From Bacillota bacterium (GTDB lineage Bacteria; Bacillota; Syntrophomonadia; Syntrophomonadales; Syntrophomonadaceae), in the NCBI GenBank assembly GCA_023395515.1, contig JAEWZB010000115.1, forward strand, positions 1-61,554: 61,554 nt of DNA. The letters run 5' to 3'. The notes beneath the pieces are model-generated. The model had not been told where the DNA came from. It worked only from the letters and a program-made list of their open reading frames with translations, and made no database searches. Position numbers and translations under genes: made by a program. This document shows positions 51,570-60,408 of this stretch, piece by piece; position 1 is the stretch's first letter, and each line of letters begins with the position of its first letter.

Positions 51570-52562
51570 ATGAAAAGGGTAGGCATCCCTCATAGTTTAT
51601 TTTATTACTACCATTACCCGCTATGGAAAACTTTCTTCACTGAGCTAGGGGCTGAGGTGATTTCCTCTCCTCCTACTAACCGTTTAATTATTGATCAAGG
51701 TATTAGCTTAGCTGTTGATGAGGTGTGTTTTCCCATCAAAGTTTATTATGGACATGTAATGGAATTGTGTCATCAAAAGTTAGATTATATTTTCTTACCT
51801 AGAATAGTTAGTATTGAAGCTAAAAGCTATATTTGTCCTAAATTTATGGGGCTGCCGGATATGATTAAAGCCTCGGTTCCCGGTTTACCGGAAGTGATAG
51901 ATATAACTATTGATTTAAGCAAATCAGATAAAGCTCTAAAGCGGAGTATTGCAGAAGTTGGGCAGTTATTTACTAAAGATAAAAGGTTAATTAAAACGGC
52001 TTTGGATTATGCTATGCAGGAATTTTATTTATGCCGGTCCTTAACTAAACAAGGCTATACCATGGCCGAGGCGATTAGGGTTTGGGAAGGCGAAACTGTT
52101 GATTACCCGCAAGAAAATAGTTTAACTATCGGGATTTTAGGTCATGGTTATTCCCTTTATGATGAAGCTATTTCTATGGATATAATAAATAAACTTAGAA
52201 ATTTAGGCTGTAAAGTAATTTTTCCCGAGTATTTGGAAAGAGAACAGGTTGAAGCAGCAGCCTCCACTATACCTAAGCGGGTCTTTTGGACCTTAGGCCG
52301 GAAAATGGTGGGGAGTGCCCTTTATATGGAAAAAGGGGCCGAGGTGGACGGAATTATTTATTTGGCCTGTTTTGGCTGTGGCCCGGATTCTTTAATAGGG
52401 GAAATCATAGAAAGAAAGGTTAAGGAAAAACCTTACATGCTTTTAACTATAGATGAGCATACCGGAGAAGGCGGAGTTATGACTCGACTGGAGGCCTTTT
52501 GTGAAATGCTAAGGCGAAGGAGGTATTTAAGCAATGAAAGTAACTTTTGCGCACATGGGTAA
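51570..52562 (+). CDS. Acyl-CoA dehydratase activase-related protein (DUF2229)
   Basis: 330 residues of the DUF2229 family, which is either free or fused to BadF-type ATPases. Features: N-terminal GIPHSLFYYYHYPLW, CFPIKVYYGHV, ICPKFMGLPDM and a C-terminal ACFGCGPDSL with THxGEGG-like TIDEHTGEGG. Conserved cysteines could bind a [4Fe-4S] cluster. Its Shine-Dalgarno AAGGAGG lies inside the last codons of spoVAF, six bases separate the genes, so co-transcription with spoVA is likely. Confidence 0.85.
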   Translation: MKRVGIPHSLFYYYHYPLWKTFFTELGAEVISSPPTNRLIIDQGISLAVDEVCFPIKVYYGHVMELCHQKLDYIFLPRIVSIEAKSYICPKFMGLPDMIKASVPGLPEVIDITIDLSKSDKALKRSIAEVGQLFTKDKRLIKTALDYAMQEFYLCRSLTKQGYTMAEAIRVWEGETVDYPQENSLTIGILGHGYSLYDEAISMDIINKLRNLGCKVIFPEYLEREQVEAAASTIPKRVFWTLGRKMVGSALYMEKGAEVDGIIYLACFGCGPDSLIGEIIERKVKEKPYMLLTIDEHTGEGGVMTRLEAFCEMLRRRRYLSNESNFCAHG

Positions 52563-53628
52563 TACCCATATTGCCATTAAAGCACTATTAAAGGGCTTGA
52601 AGCTGGATGTAATTACTCCCCCGCCGGTAACTAACCGCACCATAGAACTGGGTATTAAGTATTCCCCGGAATTTGCTTGTATGCCTTTAAAAATTAACGT
52701 AGGTAACTTTATAGAAGCCATTGAAAAGGGGGCCGATACAGTAGTAATGGCAGGGGGATGGGGGCCTTGCCGCTTTGGCTATTATGCCCAGGTGGAAAGA
52801 GATATTTTACATGACCTGGGTTATAAATTTGATATGTATATCTTAGAGGCTCCCGATTTTAAATTTACCGAACTGGTTAATCAGTTAAAGGCTTTGGCTG
52901 GTAATGTATCATTTTATGAAGCAGTCAAAGCAGTTAACTTTGCTTGGTACAAAATAAAGGCCGTAGAAAAACTGGAAAAGAATTTGGAGTATTTTCTGCC
53001 TAGAGCTATAGATAAGGTGAGGGTGGAAAAACTTTATGACGCAGGATTACAAGCGGTTGACGAAGCCGATAATAAAAGATTAATAGATGAGATTGTGGCC
53101 AGTTATGATAAAAAGATGAGAGCGGTACCGGTAAGTGATGATAAGCTTTTAAAAATCGGGCTGATCGGGGAAATTTATACTATTTTGGAGCCTAGCTCTA
53201 ATTACGATATAATTAGGCATTTGGGGCGGTTAAATGTTGATCTTACCCGTTCTATTTACATTAGTGATTGGGTTAATGACCATTTGTTAGGTGGTTATGT
53301 TAAAAAATCAAATCGCCGGGAGATACTTAATTGTGCCGGTCCCTATCTTAACCATTGGGTGGGGGGACATGGGCAAGAGACGGTAGGATATGCGGTTAAT
53401 TTTGCCCGGCAGGATTATGACGGATTAATTCAGATAGGCCCTTTAACTTGTATGCCGGAAATAGTAGCCCAATCGGTGTTGGGTAAAGTAAGTCAGACAG
53501 AAAATATTCCTTGTATGACTCTTTATTTTGATGAACATTCGGGTGTAGCCGGAATTAATACCAGGTTAGAGGCTTTTATCGATATGCTGGGGAGAAAAAA
53601 ATCTGCGACCCAAGCTGTAACCATGTAA
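52534..53628 (+). CDS. CoA-dehydratase/activase-associated protein (DUF2229-like, HgdB-type fold)
   Basis: 364 residues related in fold to the preceding gene: opens VTFAHMGNTHIAIKALLKGL with PPPVTNRTIELG and PEFACMPLKINVGNF; then AGGWGPCRFGYY, GPLTCMPEIVAQSV and YFDEHSGVAGINTRLEAF. Cysteines C50, C83-region and C-terminal CMPE could hold an iron-sulfur cluster. Overlaps the previous gene by 29 bases. Possibly the catalytic or double-cubane-type partner of the downstream ATPase; enzymatic role unknown. Confidence 0.82.
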   Translation: MKVTFAHMGNTHIAIKALLKGLKLDVITPPPVTNRTIELGIKYSPEFACMPLKINVGNFIEAIEKGADTVVMAGGWGPCRFGYYAQVERDILHDLGYKFDMYILEAPDFKFTELVNQLKALAGNVSFYEAVKAVNFAWYKIKAVEKLEKNLEYFLPRAIDKVRVEKLYDAGLQAVDEADNKRLIDEIVASYDKKMRAVPVSDDKLLKIGLIGEIYTILEPSSNYDIIRHLGRLNVDLTRSIYISDWVNDHLLGGYVKKSNRREILNCAGPYLNHWVGGHGQETVGYAVNFARQDYDGLIQIGPLTCMPEIVAQSVLGKVSQTENIPCMTLYFDEHSGVAGINTRLEAFIDMLGRKKSATQAVTM

Positions 53629-53642
53629 AGGAGAGAAAAATA

Positions 53643-54623
53643 TTGCGCTATTATTTAGGTGTTGATATAGGATCAGTTTCCAGTAATTTTGTTTTATTAG
53701 ACCAAGATAACCATATTGCCAGCAAAGTTTATCTGCGTACCCAGGGTAATCCGGTTCAGGCTATAAAAGACGGATATGAAATTATTAAAGAGGAGCTGGG
53801 GGAGGTAGAGCAAATTGATGGGGTAGGCAGTACGGGCAGTGGACGCAATCTAGCTGCTATTATTTTAGGGGCTGATGTAGTTAAAAATGAAATAACGGCT
53901 CATGGAGTAGCGGCCTTGCACCTTTATCCCCAAGTGAGAACTATAATTGAAATCGGGGGACAGGATTCTAAAATCATACTCTTAAAAGATTCTATTGTAC
54001 ATGATTTTGCCATGAATACCGTATGTGCGGCCGGTACCGGTTCATTTCTGGATCAACAGGCATCCCGGCTAAATATTCCCATAGAACAGTTTGGGGAAAG
54101 AGCCATTATGTCCACTCAGCCGGTTCGCATTGCGGGACGCTGCGGAGTTTTCGCCGAATCAGATATGATTCATAAACAGCAAATGGGTTATCCTATGGAA
54201 GATATATTAATGGGGCTTTGTGAAGCCTTAGTACGTAACTACCTTAATAATGTAGCTAAGGGTAAAAAAATTGAGCCGCCTATAGTATTCCAAGGCGGAG
54301 TAGCGGCTAATATAGGATTAAAAGTGGCTTTTGAAAAAGTGTTAGGGCAGACCGTTGAGGTAGCCGAATATCATAATGTCATGGGGGCAGTAGGAGCCGC
54401 TTTATTAGCTAAAGAACAACGGCAATTTTTAAAAACAACTAATTTTAAAGGTGACGAATTTATAAATCAGGGGGACTTTAAGTCTAGTAGTATAGAATGC
54501 AAGGGCTGCCCTAACCTATGCGAGGTCATAGGTATAAAAAGAAATGGGGAAATATTGGCCTACTGGGGTGACCGATGTAAGAAATGGGAGTCCTCCCTGG
54601 AGAAATTAGCCGAAGTTTTGTAG
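53643..54623 (+). CDS. BadF/BadG/HgdC-type ATPase activase
   Basis: 326 residues, ASKHA-fold ATPase with GVDIGSVSSNFVLLD (phosphate 1), IEIGGQDSKII (phosphate 2) and the iron-sulfur ligands in NTVCAAGTGSFLDQQ and AGRCGVFAESDM. These ATPases drive electrons into 2-hydroxyacyl-CoA dehydratase or double-cubane enzymes. A C-terminal extension with CKGCPNLCE and DRCKKWE is an extra cysteine cluster. Start TTG 53643. Third in the activase block. Confidence 0.9.
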   Translation: MRYYLGVDIGSVSSNFVLLDQDNHIASKVYLRTQGNPVQAIKDGYEIIKEELGEVEQIDGVGSTGSGRNLAAIILGADVVKNEITAHGVAALHLYPQVRTIIEIGGQDSKIILLKDSIVHDFAMNTVCAAGTGSFLDQQASRLNIPIEQFGERAIMSTQPVRIAGRCGVFAESDMIHKQQMGYPMEDILMGLCEALVRNYLNNVAKGKKIEPPIVFQGGVAANIGLKVAFEKVLGQTVEVAEYHNVMGAVGAALLAKEQRQFLKTTNFKGDEFINQGDFKSSSIECKGCPNLCEVIGIKRNGEILAYWGDRCKKWESSLEKLAEVL

Positions 54624-54689
54624 AAATGAACCATGATAAACCTTAAATGTTAGACTAGGAATCAAACAAAATATAGTTAGAAAAATAAT

Positions 54690-54711
54690 AAGGGGACCGA
54701 ATGTCCCCTTT
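54690..54711. terminator. Bidirectional terminator
   Basis: AAGGGGAC-CGAAT-GTCCCCTT with T and A flanks, between the convergent activase and methyltransferase genes. Confidence 0.85.
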
Positions 54712-54717
54712 ATATCA

Positions 54718-55395
54718 TCAATAGGGTTTTTGCCATAAACAGATAATAAAGCCACCCTTATTCTCTTTAGAATAAAAAGCTTCTTTTTCCCCATTAAAGT
54801 CGGTTTCCATGGCGGTAGGAGGAATGAAAAGACATTCCCGGGAATCTAAAAGATGGGGACGGTCTAAATCCTTTAATTCTTCCATGTTCATAAAATAGGC
54901 ATGATTAAAAACAGAATCCTTATCGGCAGCCGCCATCTGTATATATGTTTGTCCCCATAGGCTATCACGGTTGATAGTGCCAATTAGAATTAGCCCTCCC
55001 GGTTTAACTACTCTATATAATTCTTGATATGCTTTGTGCGGTTCTGGAATAAATTCAAAAGCGGCCATAGATAATACCGCGGGAAAAGAATGGTCAGGAA
55101 AGCTTAAATTATTTATATCCATAGGGGCAAAAGTGATATTTAGATTAGTTAAAGCGGTTTTTTGTTCAGCTATTATTAACATTTCCCCGGAAATATCTAT
55201 GCCCGTTACCTGATAACCTTTACGGGCTAGTTTAATACTAAAGTTACCTGTACCACATCCGGCATCTAAAACTGCAGCACCAGATGGAGGGGAAAAGAGG
55301 GAGAAAGCGGCTTGGCTTTCTATCTCATCTACAAAGGAGCCTAGGGGGGTTTCATACCATTTATCATAATCATGGGATTTTTCTTTACTAAACAT
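54718..55395 (-). CDS. SAM-dependent methyltransferase, last gene of TPP-regulated operon
   Basis: 225 residues, class I methyltransferase: motif I VLDAGCGTGNFS, then GIDISGEML and FPDHSFPAVLSM. N-terminal DYDKWYETPLG is common to UbiE-like enzymes of unknown substrate. The ATG 55395 is preferred, with a GTG 12 bases earlier possible. Follows thiZ by under 30 bases; membership in a thiamine-responsive operon hints at a thiamine-related substrate, unproven. Confidence 0.85.
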   Translation of the reverse strand: MFSKEKSHDYDKWYETPLGSFVDEIESQAAFSLFSPPSGAAVLDAGCGTGNFSIKLARKGYQVTGIDISGEMLIIAEQKTALTNLNITFAPMDINNLSFPDHSFPAVLSMAAFEFIPEPHKAYQELYRVVKPGGLILIGTINRDSLWGQTYIQMAAADKDSVFNHAYFMNMEELKDLDRPHLLDSRECLFIPPTAMETDFNGEKEAFYSKENKGGFIICLWQKPY

Positions 55396-55423
55396 GGTTA
55401 ATAACACCTTCTTTGGTTATGTA

Positions 55424-56140
55424 TTACTCTAATAGAGCAAGAATTTCTTTCTTTAGGTCTAATTGTTCTTTTTCACCAGGGTAATCATGTAAATCAATTT
55501 CGGTATTTATGGTGGCAGGACGGTCCGAAAGAATATAAATTCTATCTGCCAGTAATAGGGCTTCTTCAATATCATGAGTAATATAGAGTATAGATGATTG
55601 ATGTTCCTTACGTAAATCCTTCAGCCATAAGTGCATTTTACGCCGGTTAATAGCATCTAAAGCGGCAAAAGGCTCATCAAGCAGTAAAATATCTTGGGCA
55701 AAAAGGAAAGTTCTAAGCAGGGCAGCCCGTTGTTTCATGCCGCCGGATAATTGACGGGGGTAATGTTGTTCAAAACCTTCTAACCCAAAATTTCTAAAAT
55801 GCTTTTTGGCTAGGGCATAAGCTGATTTAGGGGACACTTTTCTAAGTAAAAGGGGAATAGCTACATTAGTTAAAATATTTTTAGAAGGCAAGAGCAGATC
55901 CTTTTGCTGCATATAGCCTACCCGGCCAGTTTTACCGGTCCAATTTTCCCCATCTATATACACACTGCCACTGTCAGGCTTAGTCAATCCTGCTATGATG
56001 TGGAATAAAGTACTTTTACCGCAGCCACTAGGCCCTAGCAAAACTACCAACTCATTTTCTTTAAGATGGATAGAAATATCATCTAAAGTATGTAAATCCC
56101 CGAAAGTTTTACTAATATTTTTAACTACTACTGCAGACAT
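55424..56140 (-). CDS. thiZ: Thiamine-precursor ABC importer ATPase (ThiZ-like)
   Basis: 238-residue NBD of the nitrate/sulfonate/taurine-type class: Walker A GPSGCGKST, signature LSGGMKQRAALLRT, Walker B ILLLDEPFAALD, H-loop YITHDIEEAL. Belongs with the permease and binding protein in the TPP-riboswitch operon, hence thiamine or HMP-type precursor uptake. Confidence 0.9.
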   Translation of the reverse strand: MSAVVVKNISKTFGDLHTLDDISIHLKENELVVLLGPSGCGKSTLFHIIAGLTKPDSGSVYIDGENWTGKTGRVGYMQQKDLLLPSKNILTNVAIPLLLRKVSPKSAYALAKKHFRNFGLEGFEQHYPRQLSGGMKQRAALLRTFLFAQDILLLDEPFAALDAINRRKMHLWLKDLRKEHQSSILYITHDIEEALLLADRIYILSDRPATINTEIDLHDYPGEKEQLDLKKEILALLE

Positions 56141-56181
56141 AAATAGTCCCCCTTTGACAGGTACAACTTGTAAGCGGTAAA

Positions 56182-57162
56182 TTAAGGTAGAAAACTATTA
56201 TCAAACGCTTGAACCGGGTCGATCTTAGTGTCAATTAACTTATTATCATACATAAAATCAGCAAATTTAACCCAGGTTTCCAGTTGCATTTCGCCCCAGC
56301 GGTCAGCATCATCTTTATATTCCTCAGCTAAATATATTTGGCTGGACTTAACTAAATCGGAGTTTAATTCGGGTACTGCTTTAAGTAAGAGCTGGGCGGC
56401 TTCTGCGGGGCTATTAATAGCAAATTCATAGCCTTTAGAAGTAGCCAGCAAGAATTTTTTGACTAGCTCGGGTTCACCATTAATTTTATCTTCATTAGCA
56501 ATTATAACTGGAGTATAAAAATCTAAAGCTTCATGAGCATCTTTTAGGGGTATGTAATTTAGGGGTATACCTTTTAATTCAGCTTCTATGCCGGTCCAGC
56601 CATAATAAATAAGGCTGAAATCCACGCCGTTTTCCATACTGGTAAAAAAATCGGCGGCTCCAATATTAAGTTGGTTGACTAAGCTTAAGTCAGCCTTATC
56701 TTTGTCCATGACTGCTTTAAGTAAAGCTTGTTCAGAGGGAGTACCGGCTCCTCCATAGGTCATATTCTCGAAATCTTTAGGGGCAGTTATATTTCTTTCT
56801 TTAAATGAAGCATAACCGGCGGTATTATGCTGAATAATGGTGGCAATGGCTACCACTGGTATATTTTGTGACCTGGCTATAGTAACTTCTTCTTGATAGC
56901 TAACTCCAAAATCACCTTGTCCGGCGGCAATCAGTTGGGCGGTCCCGCCTTCAGACGGCTGAACTATTTCCACTTCCAGTCCTTGTTCTTCATAAAAACC
57001 TTGTGCTTTAGCTACATAAAATCCGGTATGATTAGTGTTAGGCAGCCAATCTAAAACTATGGTAACTTTTTGCAATTTAGCCTCATCATTACTAGGGGTT
57101 GTACATCCTACCATACCACAAATTAAGGTTATGATAACCCCCATAACTATAAATTTTTTCAT
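56182..57162 (-). CDS. thiY: Thiamine-precursor (HMP-like) ABC substrate-binding lipoprotein (ThiY/NMT1)
   Basis: 326 residues with lipobox GMVGC near residue 20. NMT1/THI5-like binding fold: LDWLPNTNHTGFYVAK, QPSEGGTAQLIAAGQGDFGVSYQE, both typical of ThiY binding formylaminopyrimidine/HMP. Located in the riboswitch-controlled operon. Confidence 0.92.
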   Translation of the reverse strand: MKKFIVMGVIITLICGMVGCTTPSNDEAKLQKVTIVLDWLPNTNHTGFYVAKAQGFYEEQGLEVEIVQPSEGGTAQLIAAGQGDFGVSYQEEVTIARSQNIPVVAIATIIQHNTAGYASFKERNITAPKDFENMTYGGAGTPSEQALLKAVMDKDKADLSLVNQLNIGAADFFTSMENGVDFSLIYYGWTGIEAELKGIPLNYIPLKDAHEALDFYTPVIIANEDKINGEPELVKKFLLATSKGYEFAINSPAEAAQLLLKAVPELNSDLVKSSQIYLAEEYKDDADRWGEMQLETWVKFADFMYDNKLIDTKIDPVQAFDNSFLP

Positions 57163-57170
57163 GATTTATG

Positions 57171-57950
57171 TTATTCTCCTTCCACAGTATTTTTGCGGTT
57201 CCAAGGGATTAAAAAATATTCTCCTACCTCGATTAATTTAACTAGTCCCAGACTTATTACACATATGATTATTACCGCTCCTAAAACCTGATCAATAGCA
57301 AAGCTCTTTTGCTGTATAGTCATAAAATAGCCTAAGCCTCTTTGGGCTCCTAACCATTCGCCTATAACCGCCGCCATGATACTATAAGTAGCTGATATTC
57401 TTAAACCCGAGAAAAAAGCGGGTAAAGCATGAGGAAACTTAACTAATCTAAAAGTATCCCAGGTACTAGCCCGCATAGAATTAAACAGATTAATCTGATC
57501 CGGGTCCACAGATTTTAAGCCATTAATGAGATTGATGGTAATAGGGAAAAAACACACCAAAACCACAATTAAGACTTTAGGCAAAAGCCCCCAGCCAAAC
57601 CAAATGGTAAATAAGACGGCTAAAGTTATTAAGGGAATCGTCTGTGAAACTATTAATAGGGGATAAATGGCCCGATTAAGCCAATCAATACTAGTTAAAG
57701 TAAAGGCCACGACTAAGGCTAAAATAATGGAAATTATAAATCCTAGTCCCGCTTCTGCTAAAGTGCTGGCCGTATGCATTAATAATAAATGCGCAGAACT
57801 TAGCATAGCCTTAAAAACTTGTACAGGTCCCGGTAAAATCCAAGGGGCTGTATTAGAAAGACGAACCCCGAATTCCCATATAACCATTAATATCAATATA
57901 ACTAAGCCGGGAGTTGCGTTTTTAGATACGGTATTTGCCAACTTTTTCAT
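57171..57950 (-). CDS. thiX: Thiamine-precursor ABC importer permease (ThiX-like)
   Basis: 259 residues, six-segment BPD_transp_1 permease with EAA-type loop in ATWDTFRLVKFPHALPAFFSGLR. Its ATG lies 29 bases inside the 3' end of the preceding thiamine-binding-protein gene. Complex with ThiY and ThiZ. Confidence 0.91.
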   Translation of the reverse strand: MKKLANTVSKNATPGLVILILMVIWEFGVRLSNTAPWILPGPVQVFKAMLSSAHLLLMHTASTLAEAGLGFIISIILALVVAFTLTSIDWLNRAIYPLLIVSQTIPLITLAVLFTIWFGWGLLPKVLIVVLVCFFPITINLINGLKSVDPDQINLFNSMRASTWDTFRLVKFPHALPAFFSGLRISATYSIMAAVIGEWLGAQRGLGYFMTIQQKSFAIDQVLGAVIIICVISLGLVKLIEVGEYFLIPWNRKNTVEGE

Positions 57951-58212
57951 CCATAGTCACTCCATCAGGTTTATAATCAATCTTAATAACTGACACAACT
58001 CTACTAGCCCCAGCCTCTACACAGATTTCCTGAGACTTTTTCACTATCTCTAATAAATCCTCTAATTCTCCCTCAATAGTTGTTTCCATGGGACCTACTA
58101 TATAGTTGAGGCCGGAAGCTTGAATAAGATTAATAACTTCATCTATTATTTCGTATATTTTAGCTTCAGGGACAATAGGCAGAGTCTGCAAGCTAAGATT
58201 AACTTTAGGCAT
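57922..58212 (-). CDS. Thiamine-binding protein (MTH1187/YqgV family)
   Basis: 96 residues of the YkoF-like/MTH1187 family (DUF77): VNLSLQTLPIVPEAKIYEI, NYIVGPMETTIEGELEDLL, VVSVIKIDYKPDG. Family members bind thiamine (HMP part). First gene of the TPP operon, preceded by AAAGGAGG. Confidence 0.9.
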   Translation of the reverse strand: MPKVNLSLQTLPIVPEAKIYEIIDEVINLIQASGLNYIVGPMETTIEGELEDLLEIVKKSQEICVEAGASRVVSVIKIDYKPDGVTMDEKVGKYRI

Positions 58213-58239
58213 AATATGGCACCTCCTTTCTGATAGGAT

Positions 58240-58268
58240 AAAAAAAGACTGCCAAGGTATGGCAGTCT
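58240..58268 (-). terminator. Riboswitch expression-platform terminator
   Basis: On the minus strand AGACTGCCA-TACCT-TGGCAGTCT is followed by a run of T, just after the TPP aptamer and before the first gene. It is the expected transcription-termination output of the riboswitch. Confidence 0.9.
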
Positions 58269-58288
58269 AAACGATTACATTATTACTA

Positions 58289-58381
58289 TCGTTCCTACGC
58301 TGGCATTACCCAGATCAGGTTCAAGGGTAAAGACTCCATTTAGTCTACTCTCAGCCGGAATAGGTCCAGCTCCCCTTTGTT
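58289..58381 (-). ncRNA. TPP (THI-element) riboswitch
   Basis: Minus strand shows the THI core: AAAGGGGAGCTGG near the 5' end, CTGAGAG, ACCCTTGAACCTGATCTGGG and TAATGCCAGCGTAGGAA. Followed by an intrinsic terminator, so TPP should reduce expression of the binding protein, ThiX, ThiY, ThiZ and methyltransferase. Confidence 0.97.
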
Positions 58382-58486
58382 AATATTTATGATAGGTTTG
58401 ACAGTGATTATACTACTAACTTAACATTATTTGCAACTATTTTTAATGCAAAAACTTGAGCTCACTTCCAAAGTTATCATTCGTTA

Positions 58487-58696
58487 GTCGAATGTATAAA
58501 TATTCCGTCGCCAGCCTTCGCACGGGGAAACACCAACTGATTGTCTAAAGAAGAAAGGGGTACCGGGCCAAAGTCACATCCTGTTCAGTGGCCCGCTCGC
58601 CCCGTCCGTGGGGCTCGACCCCTTTCTTTCTTTAGCCTTCGCAGGGTGTATCCTCCATGCTACGCCAAACGGCTTCTACATATTTATACATTCGAC
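58487..58696. repeat. 210-base foldback element, GC-rich core
   Basis: Terminal inverted repeats GTCGAATGTATAAATAT (58487-58503) and its exact complement (58680-58696) flank an inner pair CTAAAGAAGAAAGGGG (58545-58560) / CCCCTTTCTTTCTTTAG (58619-58635), a CGGGCCA/TGGCCCG pair and a GCCCC/GGGGC hairpin. Direct repeat AGCCTTCGCA occurs twice. Outside, CAACTATTT(TT)AATGCAAAAAC occurs near 58435-58455 and 58707-58726. No protein homology; looks like a MITE-like or structured RNA element. The rest of 58390-58788 holds no gene. Confidence 0.7.
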
Positions 58697-58788
58697 ATAA
58701 TTAACCAACTATTTAATGCAAAAACATTTTTTATATGCTAAACTAGTTGCGTTGATTCAATTTAATAAGATGAGAGGAGTCTGATGAG

Positions 58789-60150
58789 ATGAGTAGAGAA
58801 ACACTCACCAAAATTATTCTGCCTGAGGAGAAATTGCCTAAATTCTGGTACAATGTTCAGGCTGACATGCCTAATCCTTTAGCCCCCGGGCTAAGTCCTA
58901 AAACCCTAGAACCTCTAACCCCGGCTGATTTAGAGCCTATATTTGCTAAAGAGCTTATTATGCAAGAGGTTTCCACGGAAAGATTTATCGAAATTCCCCG
59001 GGAAATAAGAGAGCTTTATAAACAATATCGGCCTTCGCCCTTATTTAGAGCCCATGGTTTAGAAAAGGCTTTAGATACTCCGGCGCGTATTTATTATAAA
59101 TATGAAGGGGTCAGTCCGGTAGGCAGTCACAAACTAAATTCTGCCATACCGCAAGTTTTTTATAATAAAATACAAGGTATTAAAAAAATTACTACCGAAA
59201 CTGGAGCTGGACAATGGGGAACCGCATTATCCCTGGCTTGTCAATATTTTGGCTTGGAAGCCCTAATATATATGGTTAAAGTAAGCTATTATCAAAAACC
59301 CTACCGTAGATCAATTATGGAACTGTATGGAGGTAAATGTATTCCCAGTCCTAGTGATACTACGGAAAGTGGCAAATCTATATTAGCTAAACATCCCGAC
59401 AGTCCGGGAACTTTAGCTATTGCTATTAGTGAAGCAGTAGAAGTTGCCCTAAAACGGGATGATACTAATTATTCTTTAGGCAGTGTATTAAACCATGTAT
59501 GCCTGCATCAGTCAATTATTGGACAGGAGGCTAAACTGCAGCTAGAGATGGTTGATGAATATCCCGATGTAGTAATAGGTTGCTGCGGAGGCGGAAGTAA
59601 CCTGGCCGGTATAGCTTTTCCCTTTATTCCCGACAAGTTAGCCGGTAAGAAGCTGCGGTTAGTAGCGGTGGAACCGGCCGCATGCCCTACCTTAACTAAA
59701 GGAGTTTTTGCTTACGACTATGGTGATTCATTAGGATTAGTACCAGTTACTAAAATGTACACCCTGGGTCATGACTTTACCCCTTCCGGTATTCATGCCG
59801 GCGGATTAAGATATCATGGTGCGGCACCTTTAATTAGCCAGCTATATCACGATGGTTTACTGGAAGCAGTAGCAGTAAAGCAAAATCCTACCTTTGAGGC
59901 AGCTATGCTGTTTGCGCAAAACGAAGGCATAGTACCAGCTCCCGAATCAGCTCATGCTATAAGAGCTGCGGTGGATGAAGCTCTTAAGGCCAAGGAAGAA
60001 GGAGCAGCCAGGTGCATAGTCTTTAACCTTAGCGGCCATGGACAAATTGACCTTTATTCCTATGATAAATATTTATCCGGGGAAACGGAAGATATAGAGT
60101 TTTCCGATGCTGAACTACAAGAAAGCCTTAAGAATCTGCCTAAAGTGTGA
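58789..60150 (+). CDS. TrpB2-type tryptophan synthase beta-like PLP enzyme
   Basis: 453 residues, fold-type II PLP enzyme. PLP lysine in SPVGSHKLNSA, phosphate loop CCGGGSNLAG, and TETGAGQWGTALSL. Longer N-terminus than TrpB1 marks the TrpB2 subgroup, found without trpA here. TrpB2 enzymes convert indole plus serine to tryptophan (or act on other substrates). Stand-alone, divergent from the thiamine operon. GAGAGGAG precedes the ATG. Confidence 0.93.
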   Translation: MSRETLTKIILPEEKLPKFWYNVQADMPNPLAPGLSPKTLEPLTPADLEPIFAKELIMQEVSTERFIEIPREIRELYKQYRPSPLFRAHGLEKALDTPARIYYKYEGVSPVGSHKLNSAIPQVFYNKIQGIKKITTETGAGQWGTALSLACQYFGLEALIYMVKVSYYQKPYRRSIMELYGGKCIPSPSDTTESGKSILAKHPDSPGTLAIAISEAVEVALKRDDTNYSLGSVLNHVCLHQSIIGQEAKLQLEMVDEYPDVVIGCCGGGSNLAGIAFPFIPDKLAGKKLRLVAVEPAACPTLTKGVFAYDYGDSLGLVPVTKMYTLGHDFTPSGIHAGGLRYHGAAPLISQLYHDGLLEAVAVKQNPTFEAAMLFAQNEGIVPAPESAHAIRAAVDEALKAKEEGAARCIVFNLSGHGQIDLYSYDKYLSGETEDIEFSDAELQESLKNLPKV

Positions 60151-60226
60151 GGCGTGAGACGTTAGGGGTAATATGTAAAACGTAAAAGTACGGGTAAAGA
60201 ATAATAGCTGCCCGTGCTTTTTGTTT
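60151..60226 (+). terminator. G-rich repeat and terminator after trpB2
   Basis: Starts with GGCGTGAGACGTTAGGGG (repeat type seen at 20364 and 45841), followed by AGTACGGG...CCCGTGCTTTTTG (60188-60222), a loose hairpin terminator. Confidence 0.6.
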
Positions 60227-60319
60227 TAACCAACTGGAAGGTAAAAACCTTACGGGGACAGTTTTTGCAACCATAAAGTAGTATAATTTGGAATAATTAA
60301 CTTAAAAAAACATAAATTA

Positions 60320-60338
60320 TTGATAATCAACAATTGAT
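60320..60338 (+). promoter_or_regulatory. Palindromic operator candidate of the toxin-antitoxin pair
   Basis: TTGATAATCAA (60320-60330) is a perfect palindrome and overlaps a second, ATCAA-CAA-TTGAT (60326-60338), about 25 bases ahead of the coding region. Autoregulation by the antitoxin or complex is typical of such modules; inferred. Confidence 0.45.
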
Positions 60339-60408
60339 AAATGTTTTTTAGAGGTGATATACTGTGTCTAAGGATAATAATGGGTGCAAAAAAACAGAGG
60401 TGATTAAA

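Noticed and set aside
58541..58741. 66-codon frame across the foldback element
   Set aside because: Covers inverted repeats and hairpins, Arg/Pro-rich without homology, and its start has no convincing ribosome site; the DNA is better explained as a structured repeat.
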